Shown in pieces: positions 25,422 through 35,467 of a DNA stretch of 64,000 nt (positions are counted from its first letter, which is position 1; each line of letters starts with the position of its first letter). This DNA comes from 2-02-FULL-66-14 sp964651335 (GTDB taxonomy: Bacteria; Pseudomonadota; Gammaproteobacteria; Burkholderiales; SG8-39): positions 1 through 64,000 of the forward strand of contig CAZYVT010000004.1 in NCBI GenBank assembly GCA_964651335.1. Direction: 5' to 3'. The notes below the pieces were generated by a model. That model saw only the letters and a list, made by a program, of their open reading frames with translations, did not search any database and was not told the origin of the DNA. Both the position numbers and the translations under genes were made by a program.

Positions 25422-26414
25422 CTACGTAAGCAGGTGCCGGACGGCGTCACGCTCTTCGTGCAGTTCCTTGAGCGTCGTGTCCATGCGCTTGCGGCTGAAC
25501 TCGCTGATCTCGATGCCTTTCACGATCTGGTACTGGCCGTTCCTGCAGGTGACCGGATAGCCGTATAGCACGCCCTCCGGGATTCCGTAGCTGCCGTCGG
25601 AGGCGATGCCCATCGTCACCCAGTCGCCGTCGCGAGAGCCGAGCATCCAGTTGCGGACGTGATCGATCGCGGCGTTCGCTGCGCTCGCGGCCGAAGACAG
25701 CCCGCGCGCCTCGATAATCGCCGCGCCGCGCTTCTGGACGGTGGGAATGAAAGTGCCCTCGAGCCAGGGCTGGTCGTTGATCATCGGCCAGACCCTGGCA
25801 CCCTCGCATTCCGCCTGGAATACATCCGGGTACTGGGTCGCCGAATGGTTGCCCCACACGGTCATCTTCCTGACCGACGCAATCGGCTTGCCGATTCTCT
25901 GCGCGACCTGGGAAATGGCCCGGTTGTGATCCAGCCGCATCATCGCAGTGAACTGGGTCGGCTTGAGGCTCGGGGCGCTCTTCATGGCGATGAGCGCGTT
26001 GGTGTTCGCCGGATTGCCCACCACCAGCACTCTGACTTCCCTTTTGGCGACGGCGTCGAGCGCCTTGCCTTGCGGCGCGAAGATCTTGCCGTTCGCTTCG
26101 AGCAGGTCCTTGCGTTCCATTCCCGGACCGCGGGGACGTGCGCCGACGAGCAGCGCGACTTCGGCATCCCGGAACGCCGCGATCGGGTCCGCGGTTGCGA
26201 TCATCCCGTGCAGCAGCGGAAAGGCGCAGTCGTCCAGTTCCATCATCACGCCCTTGAGCGCTTTTTGCACTTTTTCGTCCGCTATTTCGAGCAGCTGCAG
26301 GATGACCGGCTGGTCGTTTCCGAGCATCTCCCCGCTGGCGATGCGAAACAGCAGGGCATACCCGAGCTGGCCGGCGGCGCCGGACACGGCGACTCTTGCG
26401 GGAGGCTTGGACAT
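25422..26414 (-). CDS. mdh: Malate dehydrogenase
   Basis: This 330-residue NAD-dependent enzyme oxidises malate to oxaloacetate. The N-terminal dinucleotide loop VSGAAGQLGYALLF, the active-site loop GARPRGPGMERKDLL, VGNPANTNA near residue 130, and the catalytic His in VWGNHSATQYPDV near 188 identify the cytosolic-type MDH found in betaproteobacteria. The ATG at 26414 is chosen over an upstream one that adds unusual residues. It is divergent from sdhC, with 158 bp between the starts. Confidence 0.96.
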   Translation of the reverse strand: MSKPPARVAVSGAAGQLGYALLFRIASGEMLGNDQPVILQLLEIADEKVQKALKGVMMELDDCAFPLLHGMIATADPIAAFRDAEVALLVGARPRGPGMERKDLLEANGKIFAPQGKALDAVAKREVRVLVVGNPANTNALIAMKSAPSLKPTQFTAMMRLDHNRAISQVAQRIGKPIASVRKMTVWGNHSATQYPDVFQAECEGARVWPMINDQPWLEGTFIPTVQKRGAAIIEARGLSSAASAANAAIDHVRNWMLGSRDGDWVTMGIASDGSYGIPEGVLYGYPVTCRNGQYQIVKGIEISEFSRKRMDTTLKELHEERDAVRHLLT

Positions 26415-26500
26415 CGCGGGCTCCACGGACGGATGGACTGGGAGCAATTTTACCGTAGCGACGCCCGCAAACGTGGTCGAAATTCCGGCGGGCCCATGCG

Positions 26501-26528
26501 TTCAGGCAAATCTGTGCGGCGCTATAAT
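26501..26528 (+). promoter_or_regulatory. Sigma-70-type promoter of the sdh operon
   Basis: A perfect TATAAT at 26523-26528 is preceded after 16 bp by TTCAGG (26501-26506), a weak -35. The start of transcription would be near 26535, about 38 nt before the sdhC ATG. It is the only strong -10 in the 158-bp mdh/sdhC divergent gap, where many betaproteobacteria instead carry a GntR regulator gene. Confidence 0.55.
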
Positions 26529-26572
26529 CGACTCAGGTACGGCGAGCGCCCGGTTGCTGCTCCCTCCTTTCC

Positions 26573-26974
26573 ATGGCGAACGCAGCGATCAAAAAACCCC
26601 GTCCGAAGTATTTGAATCTCGCGGCGCTGCTGTTCGAGATCCGGCTGCCGCTTGCGGGCTGGGTTTCGATCCTGCACCGGGTCAGCGGCGTGCTGCTGTT
26701 TTTCGCCGTGGTCTGGCTGCTCTTCCTGCTCGACCGCAGCCTTGCGTCGGACGCGGGCTTCGATTCGGTCAGGCGCTACATCGGTCTGCCCCTGGTAAAG
26801 CTCTCGCTGCTGGTGCTGATCTGGTCGTACTGCCACCATTTTTGCGCCGGGATCCGTTTCCTGTTTCTCGACCTCCACAAGGGCGTGGACAAGGAGAGCG
26901 CGCGCCTGACCGGCATCGCCGCGATCGTCGCCGGTCTCGTGCTGACCGCTTTCTTCGGAGCGAGGTTATGGTGA
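26573..26974 (+). CDS. sdhC: Succinate dehydrogenase cytochrome b556 subunit
   Basis: A 133-residue membrane anchor with three transmembrane helices. RPKYLNLAALLFEIRLPLAGWVSILHRVSGVLLF at the N-terminus is the family signature including the ubiquinone-site Ser and Arg, and WSYCHHFCAGIRFLFLD holds the haem-ligand His near residue 85. It anchors SdhAB in the inner membrane and helps reduce ubiquinone. Its end overlaps the sdhD start. Confidence 0.94.
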   Translation: MANAAIKKPRPKYLNLAALLFEIRLPLAGWVSILHRVSGVLLFFAVVWLLFLLDRSLASDAGFDSVRRYIGLPLVKLSLLVLIWSYCHHFCAGIRFLFLDLHKGVDKESARLTGIAAIVAGLVLTAFFGARLW

Positions 26975-27312
26975 AACGGGTTGTGGTAGGCGCCCATTAC
27001 GGTCTGCGCGACTGGCTGGCACAGCGCATCACCGCCGTCATCATGGCGGTCTACTCGGTGATCCTCGTCGTGATGCTGCTCACCGGGCGGCCGATCACCT
27101 ATCCAGTGTGGCGCGACCTGTTCACGCAGGGCTGGATGCGGGTCGCGACGCTGCTGTTCGCGATCAGCGTCGCATGGCACATGTGGGTCGGGGTGCGCGA
27201 TATCCTGATGGATTACGTCAAGCCCGATGGCGGGCGCCTCGCGCTGCAGGTGCTGGTGCTGGTGACGATCGCCGCCTACGTCGGCTGGACGATGCAGATT
27301 CTCTGGAGATGA
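26968..27312 (+). CDS. sdhD: Succinate dehydrogenase hydrophobic anchor subunit
   Basis: A 114-residue protein with three transmembrane helices. GLRDWLAQRITAVIMAVYS is the signature start, and the haem-ligand His is in WHMWVGVRDILMDYVKP near residue 71. The ATG at 26968 lies inside the sdhC end (7-base overlap), and the stop overlaps the sdhA ATG (ATGA), so translation of all three is coupled. Confidence 0.93.
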   Translation: MVKRVVVGAHYGLRDWLAQRITAVIMAVYSVILVVMLLTGRPITYPVWRDLFTQGWMRVATLLFAISVAWHMWVGVRDILMDYVKPDGGRLALQVLVLVTIAAYVGWTMQILWR

Positions 27313-29087
27313 GTGTGCCGCTGCCAGTCCGCAGATTCGACGCCCTGGTCGTCGGCGCCGGCGGCTCCGGGCTGCGCGCGTCGCTGGAACTCGCGCGCGC
27401 GGGGCTCAAGGTCGCGGTGCTTACAAAAGTCTTCCCGACGCGCTCGCACACGGTGGCCGCGCAGGGCGGAATCGCGGCGCCGCTCGCCAACTCGACCGAG
27501 GACAACTGGCACTGGCACATGTACGACACCGTGAAAGGGTCGGACTATCTCGGCGACCAGGACGCGATCGAGTACATGTGCCGGCGCGCGACCGAGGTGG
27601 TGGTCGAGCTCGAGCACATGGGAATGCCCTTTGACCGGCTGGAGAACGGCAAGATCTACCAGCGCCCGTTCGGCGGCCACACGCAGGATTACGGCAGCGC
27701 CAAGATGGCGATGCGCGCGTGCGCGGCGGCCGACCGGACCGGCCACGCGATGCTGCACACGCTGTACCAGCAGAACGTGCGCGCCAATACCCAGTTCTTC
27801 GTCGAATGGATGACGCTCGACCTGATCCGCGACCTGCAGGACGGCGCGGCGCTCGGCGTCACCGCGCTCGAGATGGAGACCGGCGAGGTGTCGATTCTGC
27901 AGGCCAAGGCGACGCTGTTTGCAACCGGCGGCGCGGGGCGGATCTTCTTTTCCTCGACCAACGCGTTTATCAACACGGGCGACGGCCTGGGAATGGCGGC
28001 CCGCGCCGGCATCCCGCTCGAGGACATGGAGTTCTACCAGTTCCATCCGACCGGCGTATACGGGGCGGGCATCCTGATCACCGAGGGCGTACGGGGCGAA
28101 GGCGGCTACCTGCTCAACAAGGACGGCGATCGCTTCATGGAGCGCTACGCGCCGAATGCCAAGGACCTTGCCAGCCGCGATGTCGTGTCGCGGGCCATGA
28201 CCACCGAGATCAAGGAAGGGCGCGGCTGCGGCAAGGACGCGGACCACTTGCTCCTCAAGCTCGATCATCTCGGGCCCGAGGTGATCAACCAGCGGCTGCC
28301 GGGGATCCGCGAGATCTCGATCAAGTTCGCCAATGCAGATCCGATCCGCGACCTCATCCCGGTAGTGCCCACGGCGCACTACCAGATGGGCGGGATCCCG
28401 GCGAACTACCTCGGGCAGGTGGTGGCTCCGGAGGGGGCGAGCGCAGAGAGGATCGTCCCGGGCTTCTACGCGGCCGGCGAATGCTCGTGCGTCTCGGTGC
28501 ACGGCGCCAACCGTCTGGGCACGAATTCGCTGCTCGACCTGGTGGTGTTCGGCAAGTCCTCGGGGGAGCAGATGATCAAGGACATCCGGGCGGCGCCCAA
28601 GCCGCACCGCAGCCTGCCGAAGGACGCGGGCGAGCTGACACGCGCAAGGCTCGCCCGGCTGGAGAGCGCGATCTCGGGGGAGCGCGTGGCGGAGGTTGCG
28701 GCCGATCTGCGCAAGACCATGCAGGCGCATTGCAGCGTATTCCGCTTCCCGGAGCTGCTGGTCGAGGGGGTCGGCAGGGTGAAGGAGATCGCCGGGCGCG
28801 CCGGGCGCAGCTACATCACCGATCGCTCGAAGGTCTTCAACACTGCCCGCGTCGAGGCGCTCGAACTCGACAATCTGGTCGATACGGCGCTCGCGACGAT
28901 CGTCTCGGCCGAGGCGCGCAGGGAGTCGCGTGGCGCGCAGGCGCGCGCCGATTTTCCCGATCGCGATGACAAGAACTGGCTCAAACACACGCTCTGGTAC
29001 AAGGAGGGAAACCGGCTCGCTTACAAGCCGGTGCACCTCAAGCCCATGACAGTCGAATCGTTTGAGCCGAAAATCAGGACATACTGA
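27309..29087 (+). CDS. sdhA: Succinate dehydrogenase flavoprotein subunit
   Basis: The 592-residue catalytic subunit oxidises succinate to fumarate with covalently bound FAD. The FAD-binding VVGAGGSGLRASLELA lies at residues 14-29, the covalent His in FPTRSHTVAAQGG near 45, and HTQDYGSAKMAMRACAAADRTGHAML near 120-145. QFHPTGVYGAGILITEGVRGEGGYL carries substrate-binding residues, and a catalytic Arg lies in the PIRDLIPVVPTAHYQMGG region. It works with SdhB and the SdhCD anchor as complex II. Confidence 0.97.
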   Translation: MSVPLPVRRFDALVVGAGGSGLRASLELARAGLKVAVLTKVFPTRSHTVAAQGGIAAPLANSTEDNWHWHMYDTVKGSDYLGDQDAIEYMCRRATEVVVELEHMGMPFDRLENGKIYQRPFGGHTQDYGSAKMAMRACAAADRTGHAMLHTLYQQNVRANTQFFVEWMTLDLIRDLQDGAALGVTALEMETGEVSILQAKATLFATGGAGRIFFSSTNAFINTGDGLGMAARAGIPLEDMEFYQFHPTGVYGAGILITEGVRGEGGYLLNKDGDRFMERYAPNAKDLASRDVVSRAMTTEIKEGRGCGKDADHLLLKLDHLGPEVINQRLPGIREISIKFANADPIRDLIPVVPTAHYQMGGIPANYLGQVVAPEGASAERIVPGFYAAGECSCVSVHGANRLGTNSLLDLVVFGKSSGEQMIKDIRAAPKPHRSLPKDAGELTRARLARLESAISGERVAEVAADLRKTMQAHCSVFRFPELLVEGVGRVKEIAGRAGRSYITDRSKVFNTARVEALELDNLVDTALATIVSAEARRESRGAQARADFPDRDDKNWLKHTLWYKEGNRLAYKPVHLKPMTVESFEPKIRTY

Positions 29088-29090
29088 ACC

Positions 29091-29786
29091 ATGCGCTTTT
29101 CGATCTACCGTTACGACCCGGACAAGGACCAGCGTCCCTACCTGAAAGCGTACCAGGTTTCGCTCGAGCCTGCCGACCGGATGCTGCTCGATGCGATGGT
29201 GCGAATCAAGGCGCAGGACGAGTCGCTGGCGTTCAGGCGCTCGTGCCGCGAGGGCGTGTGCGGATCCGATGCGATCAACATCAACGGCCGCAACGGGCTC
29301 GCGTGCATCACGAAAATCGCCGATCTGCCCGATCACGTGACGCTCCGGCCGCTTCCCGGGCTGCCGGTGATCCGCGATCTGATCGTCGACATGACTCAGT
29401 TCTTCAAGCAGTACCATTCGATCAAGCCGTACCTGATCAATCACGACGCGCCGCCGGAGCGCGAGCGCCTGCAGTCTCCCGAAGAGCGCGAAGAGCTCAA
29501 CGGCCTCTACGAGTGCATCCTGTGCGCCTGCTGCTCGACCGCGTGCCCGTCGTTCTGGTGGAACCCGGACAAGTTCGTCGGCCCCGCGGGGCTGCTGCAG
29601 GCCTACCGCTTCCTCGCCGACACCCGCGATCAGGCGACCAGCGAGCGGCTGGATGACCTCGAGGACCCGTACCGCCTGTTTCGATGCCACACGATCATGA
29701 ATTGCGTGGACGCTTGCCCGAAGGGACTCAATCCGACCGCGGCGATCGGCAAGATCAAGGAGCTGATGGTCAGGCGCGCCGTGTGA
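29091..29786 (+). CDS. sdhB: Succinate dehydrogenase iron-sulfur subunit
   Basis: A 231-residue protein carrying electrons from FAD to ubiquinone. The [2Fe-2S] motif is CREGVCGSDAININGRNGLAC, residues about 53-73. The [4Fe-4S]/[3Fe-4S] ferredoxin part has CILCACCSTACPSFWWNP near residues 143-160 and CHTIMNCVDACPKGLNP near 200. Length and order match the family. It begins 3 nt after the sdhA stop. Confidence 0.97.
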   Translation: MRFSIYRYDPDKDQRPYLKAYQVSLEPADRMLLDAMVRIKAQDESLAFRRSCREGVCGSDAININGRNGLACITKIADLPDHVTLRPLPGLPVIRDLIVDMTQFFKQYHSIKPYLINHDAPPERERLQSPEEREELNGLYECILCACCSTACPSFWWNPDKFVGPAGLLQAYRFLADTRDQATSERLDDLEDPYRLFRCHTIMNCVDACPKGLNPTAAIGKIKELMVRRAV

Positions 29787-29807
29787 GGCCGGGACCGAGG
29801 ACGGGTG

Positions 29808-30047
29808 ATGGATCGCGCAGGGCGCGACCGGCTGAAATGGAAGTGCAGGCGGGGCCTGCTGGAGCTCGATCTGGTGTTGGAACGGTTCCTGCAACGGCAC
29901 GCCTCGGGAATGAGCGACAATGATCTTGTGCTGTTTGGCGAACTGCTCGACTATGCCGATCACGACTTGTGGGAGGTCGTGAGCGGCCGCAGCGATCGCT
30001 ACCCGCCGCGGCACAGCGCAATCGTGGCGCGCCTGCGCGCCATCTAA
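29808..30047 (+). CDS. sdhE: FAD assembly factor SdhE
   Basis: A 79-residue helical protein with the key RGLLELDLVLERF motif (RGxxE) near residues 15-27, needed for covalent attachment of FAD to SdhA. DYADHDLWEVVSGR near 45-58 is also typical of the SdhE/SDH5 family. The ATG at 29808 is chosen; a GTG directly before it is the alternative. It lies between sdhB and gltA in one transcript. Confidence 0.9.
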   Translation: MDRAGRDRLKWKCRRGLLELDLVLERFLQRHASGMSDNDLVLFGELLDYADHDLWEVVSGRSDRYPPRHSAIVARLRAI

Positions 30048-30061
30048 ACTGGGGAAACGCC

Positions 30062-31351
<1,290 letters not shown>

Positions 31352-31360
31352 CGCACCGTG

Positions 31361-34219
31361 ATGAAGCAGTTCCTCTCGAATTCGTATCTGTTCGGCGGCA
31401 ACGCCCCGTTCGTCGAGGAGCTGTACGAGCAGTACCTTGCCAACCCGGGCTCGATTGCGGGCGAATGGCGCGAGTACTTCGACGCCCTGCAGCTCCTTCC
31501 GGGTGCGGGCGACGGCAAGGACGTGGCACACGCACCGGTGATCGCCTCGTTCGTGCAGCGTGCCAAGTCCGGAGAACTGGGCGGTCGCGCGCCGGCGACC
31601 ATCGGCACGGAAGACCGGCTGCAGGTCGCGGCGCTGCTTCTGGTCACTTCATACCGCATTACCGGGGCGCGCTGGGCGACGCTCGATCCGCTGAAGCGCC
31701 TGCCGCGCGGCTCGGCCCCGGAGCTCGAGCCCGCCTACTACGACCTGACCGAGGCCGACCTCGACCGCGAGGTCAATGCCGGATCGTTCGTCGGCCTGGA
31801 CCGTACGACGCTCAGGAGTCTGGTGCAGGCGCTGCAGGAAACATACTGCCGCAACATCGGCTTCGAGTACATGTTCATCGGCGACCGGGCGCAGCGCCTG
31901 TGGATCCAGGAGCGCATCGAGCCGTTTCGCGCGGTGCCGAAGCTTTCGCCGGTGCAGCAGAAGCGCCTGCTGCAGAAGCTCACCGAGGCGGAGCATCTCG
32001 AGCGGTACCTGCACACGAAGTACGTCGGCCAGAAGCGTTTTTCGCTGGAGGGCGGCGAGAGCCTGATTCCGGCGATCGACGAGCTGATCCAGCGCAGCGG
32101 CGCCCGCGGCGTGCAGGAGATCGTGATCGGCATGGCGCATCGCGGGCGGCTCAACGTCCTGGTGAACGTCCTCGGGAAGATGCCGCAGGACCTGTTCCTC
32201 GAATTCGAGGGCAAGCACGCGCGCTCCCTGCCTTCGGGCGACGTGAAGTATCACAACGGTTTTTCCTCCGACATCTCGACTGTGGGCGGCCCGGTCCACA
32301 TTTCCCTGGCGTTCAATCCTTCCCACCTCGAGATCGTCAATCCGGTGGTCGAGGGCTCGGTGCGCGCTCGCCAGCGGCGGCGCGACGACAAGACCGGGGA
32401 CCAGGTGCTGCCGATCCTGGTGCACGGCGACGCCGCGTTCTCGGGGCAGGGCGTGGTCATGGAGACGCTCAACCTGTCCGGGACGCGCGGCTACGGAACC
32501 GGCGGCACCGTACACCTCATCGTCAACAACCAGATCGGCTTCACCACCTCAGACCCGCGCGATTCGCGCTCGACGATCTACTGCACCGACGTGGCGAAGA
32601 TGGTCGAGGCGCCGATCTTTCACGTCAACGGAGACGATCCGGAGGCGGTGCTGTTCGTGACCCAGCTCGCGTTCGATTACCGGCGGCAGTTCCACAAGGA
32701 CGTGGTGATCGACATCGTGTGCTTCCGCAAACTCGGCCACAACGAGCAGGACGAGCCGTTCGTGACGCAGCCGCTGATGTACAAGAAGATCGCCCAGCAT
32801 CCTGGCACGAGAAAACTGTACGCGGACCGGCTGGTGACGCAGGGAACGGTCGCGGCCGAGGAGCCGGAGGCGATGATCAAGAGCTTTCGCGCGGCGCTGG
32901 ACGCCGGTGGGCACACGCTCAATCCGATCATTTCCAACTTCAAGAGCAAATTCGCGGTGGACTGGGCGCCATTCCTCGGCGCCAAGTGGACCGATGCCGC
33001 GGATACGCAGGTTCCGCTGGCAGAACTGCAGCGCCTCGGCGAGCGGTTGACGACCATTCCGGAAAATTTCAGGCTTCATCCCACGGTCGCCCGCGTGACC
33101 GAGAACCGCAGGCAGATGACGCAGGGAAAGCTTGCCGTGGACTGGGGAATGGCCGAAACCCTCGCCTATGCAAGCCTGCTTGCGAACGGCTATGACGTGC
33201 GGCTTTCGGGACAGGACTGCGGACGCGGGACCTTCGCGCACCGGCACGCGGTGTTTCACGACCAGGACCGCGAGCGCTGGGACCAGGGCAGCTACATTCC
33301 GCTGCAGAACATCGGCAGGGACCAGGGCAGCTTCCTGGTCATCGACTCGGTGCTCTCCGAGGAGGCGGTGCTCGGCTTCGAGTACGGATTTTCGACCGCC
33401 GACCCGAACGCGCTGGTCGTCTGGGAAGCGCAGTTCGGCGACTTTGCGAACGGCGCGCAGGTGGTGATCGACCAGTTCATCAGTTCAGGCGAGCAGAAGT
33501 GGGGCCGCGTCTGCGGGCTGGTCATGCTGCTCCCGCACGGGTTCGAGGGGCAGGGGCCGGAGCACTCTTCGGCGCGCCTCGAGCGCTACATGCAACTTTG
33601 CGCCGAGTACAACATCCAGGTGTGCGTGCCCTCGAATGCGGCGCAGATCTTCCATCTTCTCAGGCGACAGATGCTGCGGCCGTTCCGCAAGCCGCTCGTC
33701 GTGATGACGCCGAAATCGCTGCTGCGGGCGAAGGATGCCGCCTCGCCGCTCAGGGACCTCGCCGAAGGCGCCTTCCAGACGGTGATCGGCGACGTCGAGA
33801 ACGTCGATCCGGCCAAGGTGCGCCGGGTCATCGTCTGCAGCGGCAAGGTCTACTACGATCTCGCGGCTGCGCGGCGCGAGAAACAGGCGCTCGACGTCGC
33901 GATCCTGCGCCTGGAGCAGCTGTACCCCTTCCCGCACCGGCGTTTCGAGGATGAAATCAAGCGCTACCGCAAGGCGAAGGAGGTCGTCTGGTGTCAGGAG
34001 GAGCCCGGCAACCAAGGCGCCTGGCATCGCATGCAGCATTACGTGCTTCGCCACATGCGCCCGGATCAGATTCTGAGCTACGCCCTGCGTCCATCGTCCT
34101 CGTCACCGGCGGTCGGATATCTGGCGCTTCACGTCGAGCAGCAAAAAGCGCTCGTGGCGGCGGCATTTCGCGACAGCATTCCGGAGCAGGAGACCCTTCG
34201 CCCGGCGGGAAAGGCGTAG
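31361..34219 (+). CDS. sucA: 2-oxoglutarate dehydrogenase E1 component
   Basis: A 952-residue thiamine-diphosphate enzyme that decarboxylates 2-oxoglutarate and hands the succinyl group to SucB. The ATG at 31361 is preceded by GTG, which is the alternative. SNSYLFGGNAPFVEELYEQYLANP is the N-terminal SucB-binding helix. Others are GMAHRGRLNVLVNVLGK (near residue 262), NNQIGFTTSDPRDSRST (near 390), HVNGDDPEAVLFV with the TPP/Mg site, and DEPFVTQPLMYKKI. C-terminal transketolase parts include VWEAQFGDFANGAQVVIDQFI. Three-base spacing to sucB implies coupled translation. Confidence 0.97.
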   Translation: MKQFLSNSYLFGGNAPFVEELYEQYLANPGSIAGEWREYFDALQLLPGAGDGKDVAHAPVIASFVQRAKSGELGGRAPATIGTEDRLQVAALLLVTSYRITGARWATLDPLKRLPRGSAPELEPAYYDLTEADLDREVNAGSFVGLDRTTLRSLVQALQETYCRNIGFEYMFIGDRAQRLWIQERIEPFRAVPKLSPVQQKRLLQKLTEAEHLERYLHTKYVGQKRFSLEGGESLIPAIDELIQRSGARGVQEIVIGMAHRGRLNVLVNVLGKMPQDLFLEFEGKHARSLPSGDVKYHNGFSSDISTVGGPVHISLAFNPSHLEIVNPVVEGSVRARQRRRDDKTGDQVLPILVHGDAAFSGQGVVMETLNLSGTRGYGTGGTVHLIVNNQIGFTTSDPRDSRSTIYCTDVAKMVEAPIFHVNGDDPEAVLFVTQLAFDYRRQFHKDVVIDIVCFRKLGHNEQDEPFVTQPLMYKKIAQHPGTRKLYADRLVTQGTVAAEEPEAMIKSFRAALDAGGHTLNPIISNFKSKFAVDWAPFLGAKWTDAADTQVPLAELQRLGERLTTIPENFRLHPTVARVTENRRQMTQGKLAVDWGMAETLAYASLLANGYDVRLSGQDCGRGTFAHRHAVFHDQDRERWDQGSYIPLQNIGRDQGSFLVIDSVLSEEAVLGFEYGFSTADPNALVVWEAQFGDFANGAQVVIDQFISSGEQKWGRVCGLVMLLPHGFEGQGPEHSSARLERYMQLCAEYNIQVCVPSNAAQIFHLLRRQMLRPFRKPLVVMTPKSLLRAKDAASPLRDLAEGAFQTVIGDVENVDPAKVRRVIVCSGKVYYDLAAARREKQALDVAILRLEQLYPFPHRRFEDEIKRYRKAKEVVWCQEEPGNQGAWHRMQHYVLRHMRPDQILSYALRPSSSSPAVGYLALHVEQQKALVAAAFRDSIPEQETLRPAGKA

Positions 34220-34222
34220 GCC

Positions 34223-35464
34223 ATGCTGGTCGAGGTCAAGGTCCCGCAACTCTCCGAGTCGGTCGCGGAAGCGACGCTGCTCGAGTGGCACAAGAAGGAA
34301 GGCGAGGCGGTCGCGCGCGACGAGAACCTGATCGACATCGAGACCGACAAGGTGGTTCTCGAGTTGCCCGCGCCAGTCGACGGCGTACTGGTGAAGATCG
34401 TGAAGGCGAGCCGCGGCACTGTCGCCTCCGGCGAGGTGATCGCGCAGATCGATACCGACGCGAATGTTTCCACGATCGCGGCAGCCGCTCCAGCGGCTGC
34501 CGCGAAACCTACGCTGGCCGCTGGCAAGCCCAGCCCACCCGTCATGCCCGCGGCGCAAAAGCTCGCCGCCGAGCAGGGCATCGACCCGGGGAAGATCCAG
34601 GGCTCGGGCCGCGACGGGCGCGTTACCAAGGCGGACGTCCTCGAGCACGTGGCAAAACCGGGTTCGTATGCCGCGGTGCCGCCGCCGCCGGCGCCACTCC
34701 CGGTGGCGAAGCCGACCCTGCCGCAGCCGCGCCCGGCAGCGAGCATCGATCAGGTGCTCGCGGGACGTCCGGAGCAGCGCGTGCCGATGTCGCGGCTGCG
34801 CCAGCGCGTCGCCGAGAGGCTGGTGCAGTCGCAATCCACCGCTGCGATCCTGACCACGTTCAACGAGGTCAACATGCAGCCGGTCATGGACATGCGCAGG
34901 AAGTACCAGGACCGGTTCGAGAAGGAGTACGGAGTCCGGCTCGGGTTCATGTCCTTCTTCGTCAAGGCCGCGGTGCACGCGCTCAAGCGGTTCCCGGTCG
35001 TCAATGCATCGGTGGACGGCAACGAGATCGTTTATCACGGCTACTTCGACATCGGCGTCGCCGTGGGCAGCCCGCGCGGCCTGGTGGTGCCCGTACTGCG
35101 CAACTGCGACCAGCTCTCGTTCGCCGCGATCGAGAAGACGATCGCGGATTTCGGCAAGCGGGCGCAGGACGGCAAGCTCGGCATCGAGGAACTCACCGGC
35201 GGCACGTTCTCGATCTCGAATGGCGGCGTATTCGGCTCCATGCTCTCGACGCCGATCATCAACCCCCCGCAATCGGCGATCCTGGGCGTTCACGCCACGA
35301 AGGATCGCGCGGTGGTCGAAAACGGCCAGATCGTGATCCGGCCGATGAACTACCTGGCGCTTTCCTACGATCACCGCATCATCGACGGCCGGGAAGCGGT
35401 GCTCTTCCTCGTGGCGATCAAGGACGCGCTCGAAGACCCGGCGCGGCTGGTCCTGGAGATCTAG
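34223..35464 (+). CDS. sucB: Dihydrolipoamide succinyltransferase (E2)
   Basis: A 413-residue E2 of 2-oxoglutarate dehydrogenase. The lipoyl domain (1-75) has the modified Lys in DIETDKVVLELPAP near residue 43. An Ala/Pro linker is followed by the E3-binding domain (PAAQKLAAEQGIDPGKIQGSGRDGRVTKADVLEH, near 108-142), a second Pro-rich linker, and the catalytic core from about residue 183. The active-site block is SYDHRIIDGREAV near 383. It sits between sucA and lpdA. Confidence 0.96.
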   Translation: MLVEVKVPQLSESVAEATLLEWHKKEGEAVARDENLIDIETDKVVLELPAPVDGVLVKIVKASRGTVASGEVIAQIDTDANVSTIAAAAPAAAAKPTLAAGKPSPPVMPAAQKLAAEQGIDPGKIQGSGRDGRVTKADVLEHVAKPGSYAAVPPPPAPLPVAKPTLPQPRPAASIDQVLAGRPEQRVPMSRLRQRVAERLVQSQSTAAILTTFNEVNMQPVMDMRRKYQDRFEKEYGVRLGFMSFFVKAAVHALKRFPVVNASVDGNEIVYHGYFDIGVAVGSPRGLVVPVLRNCDQLSFAAIEKTIADFGKRAQDGKLGIEELTGGTFSISNGGVFGSMLSTPIINPPQSAILGVHATKDRAVVENGQIVIRPMNYLALSYDHRIIDGREAVLFLVAIKDALEDPARLVLEI

Positions 35465-35467
35465 CGC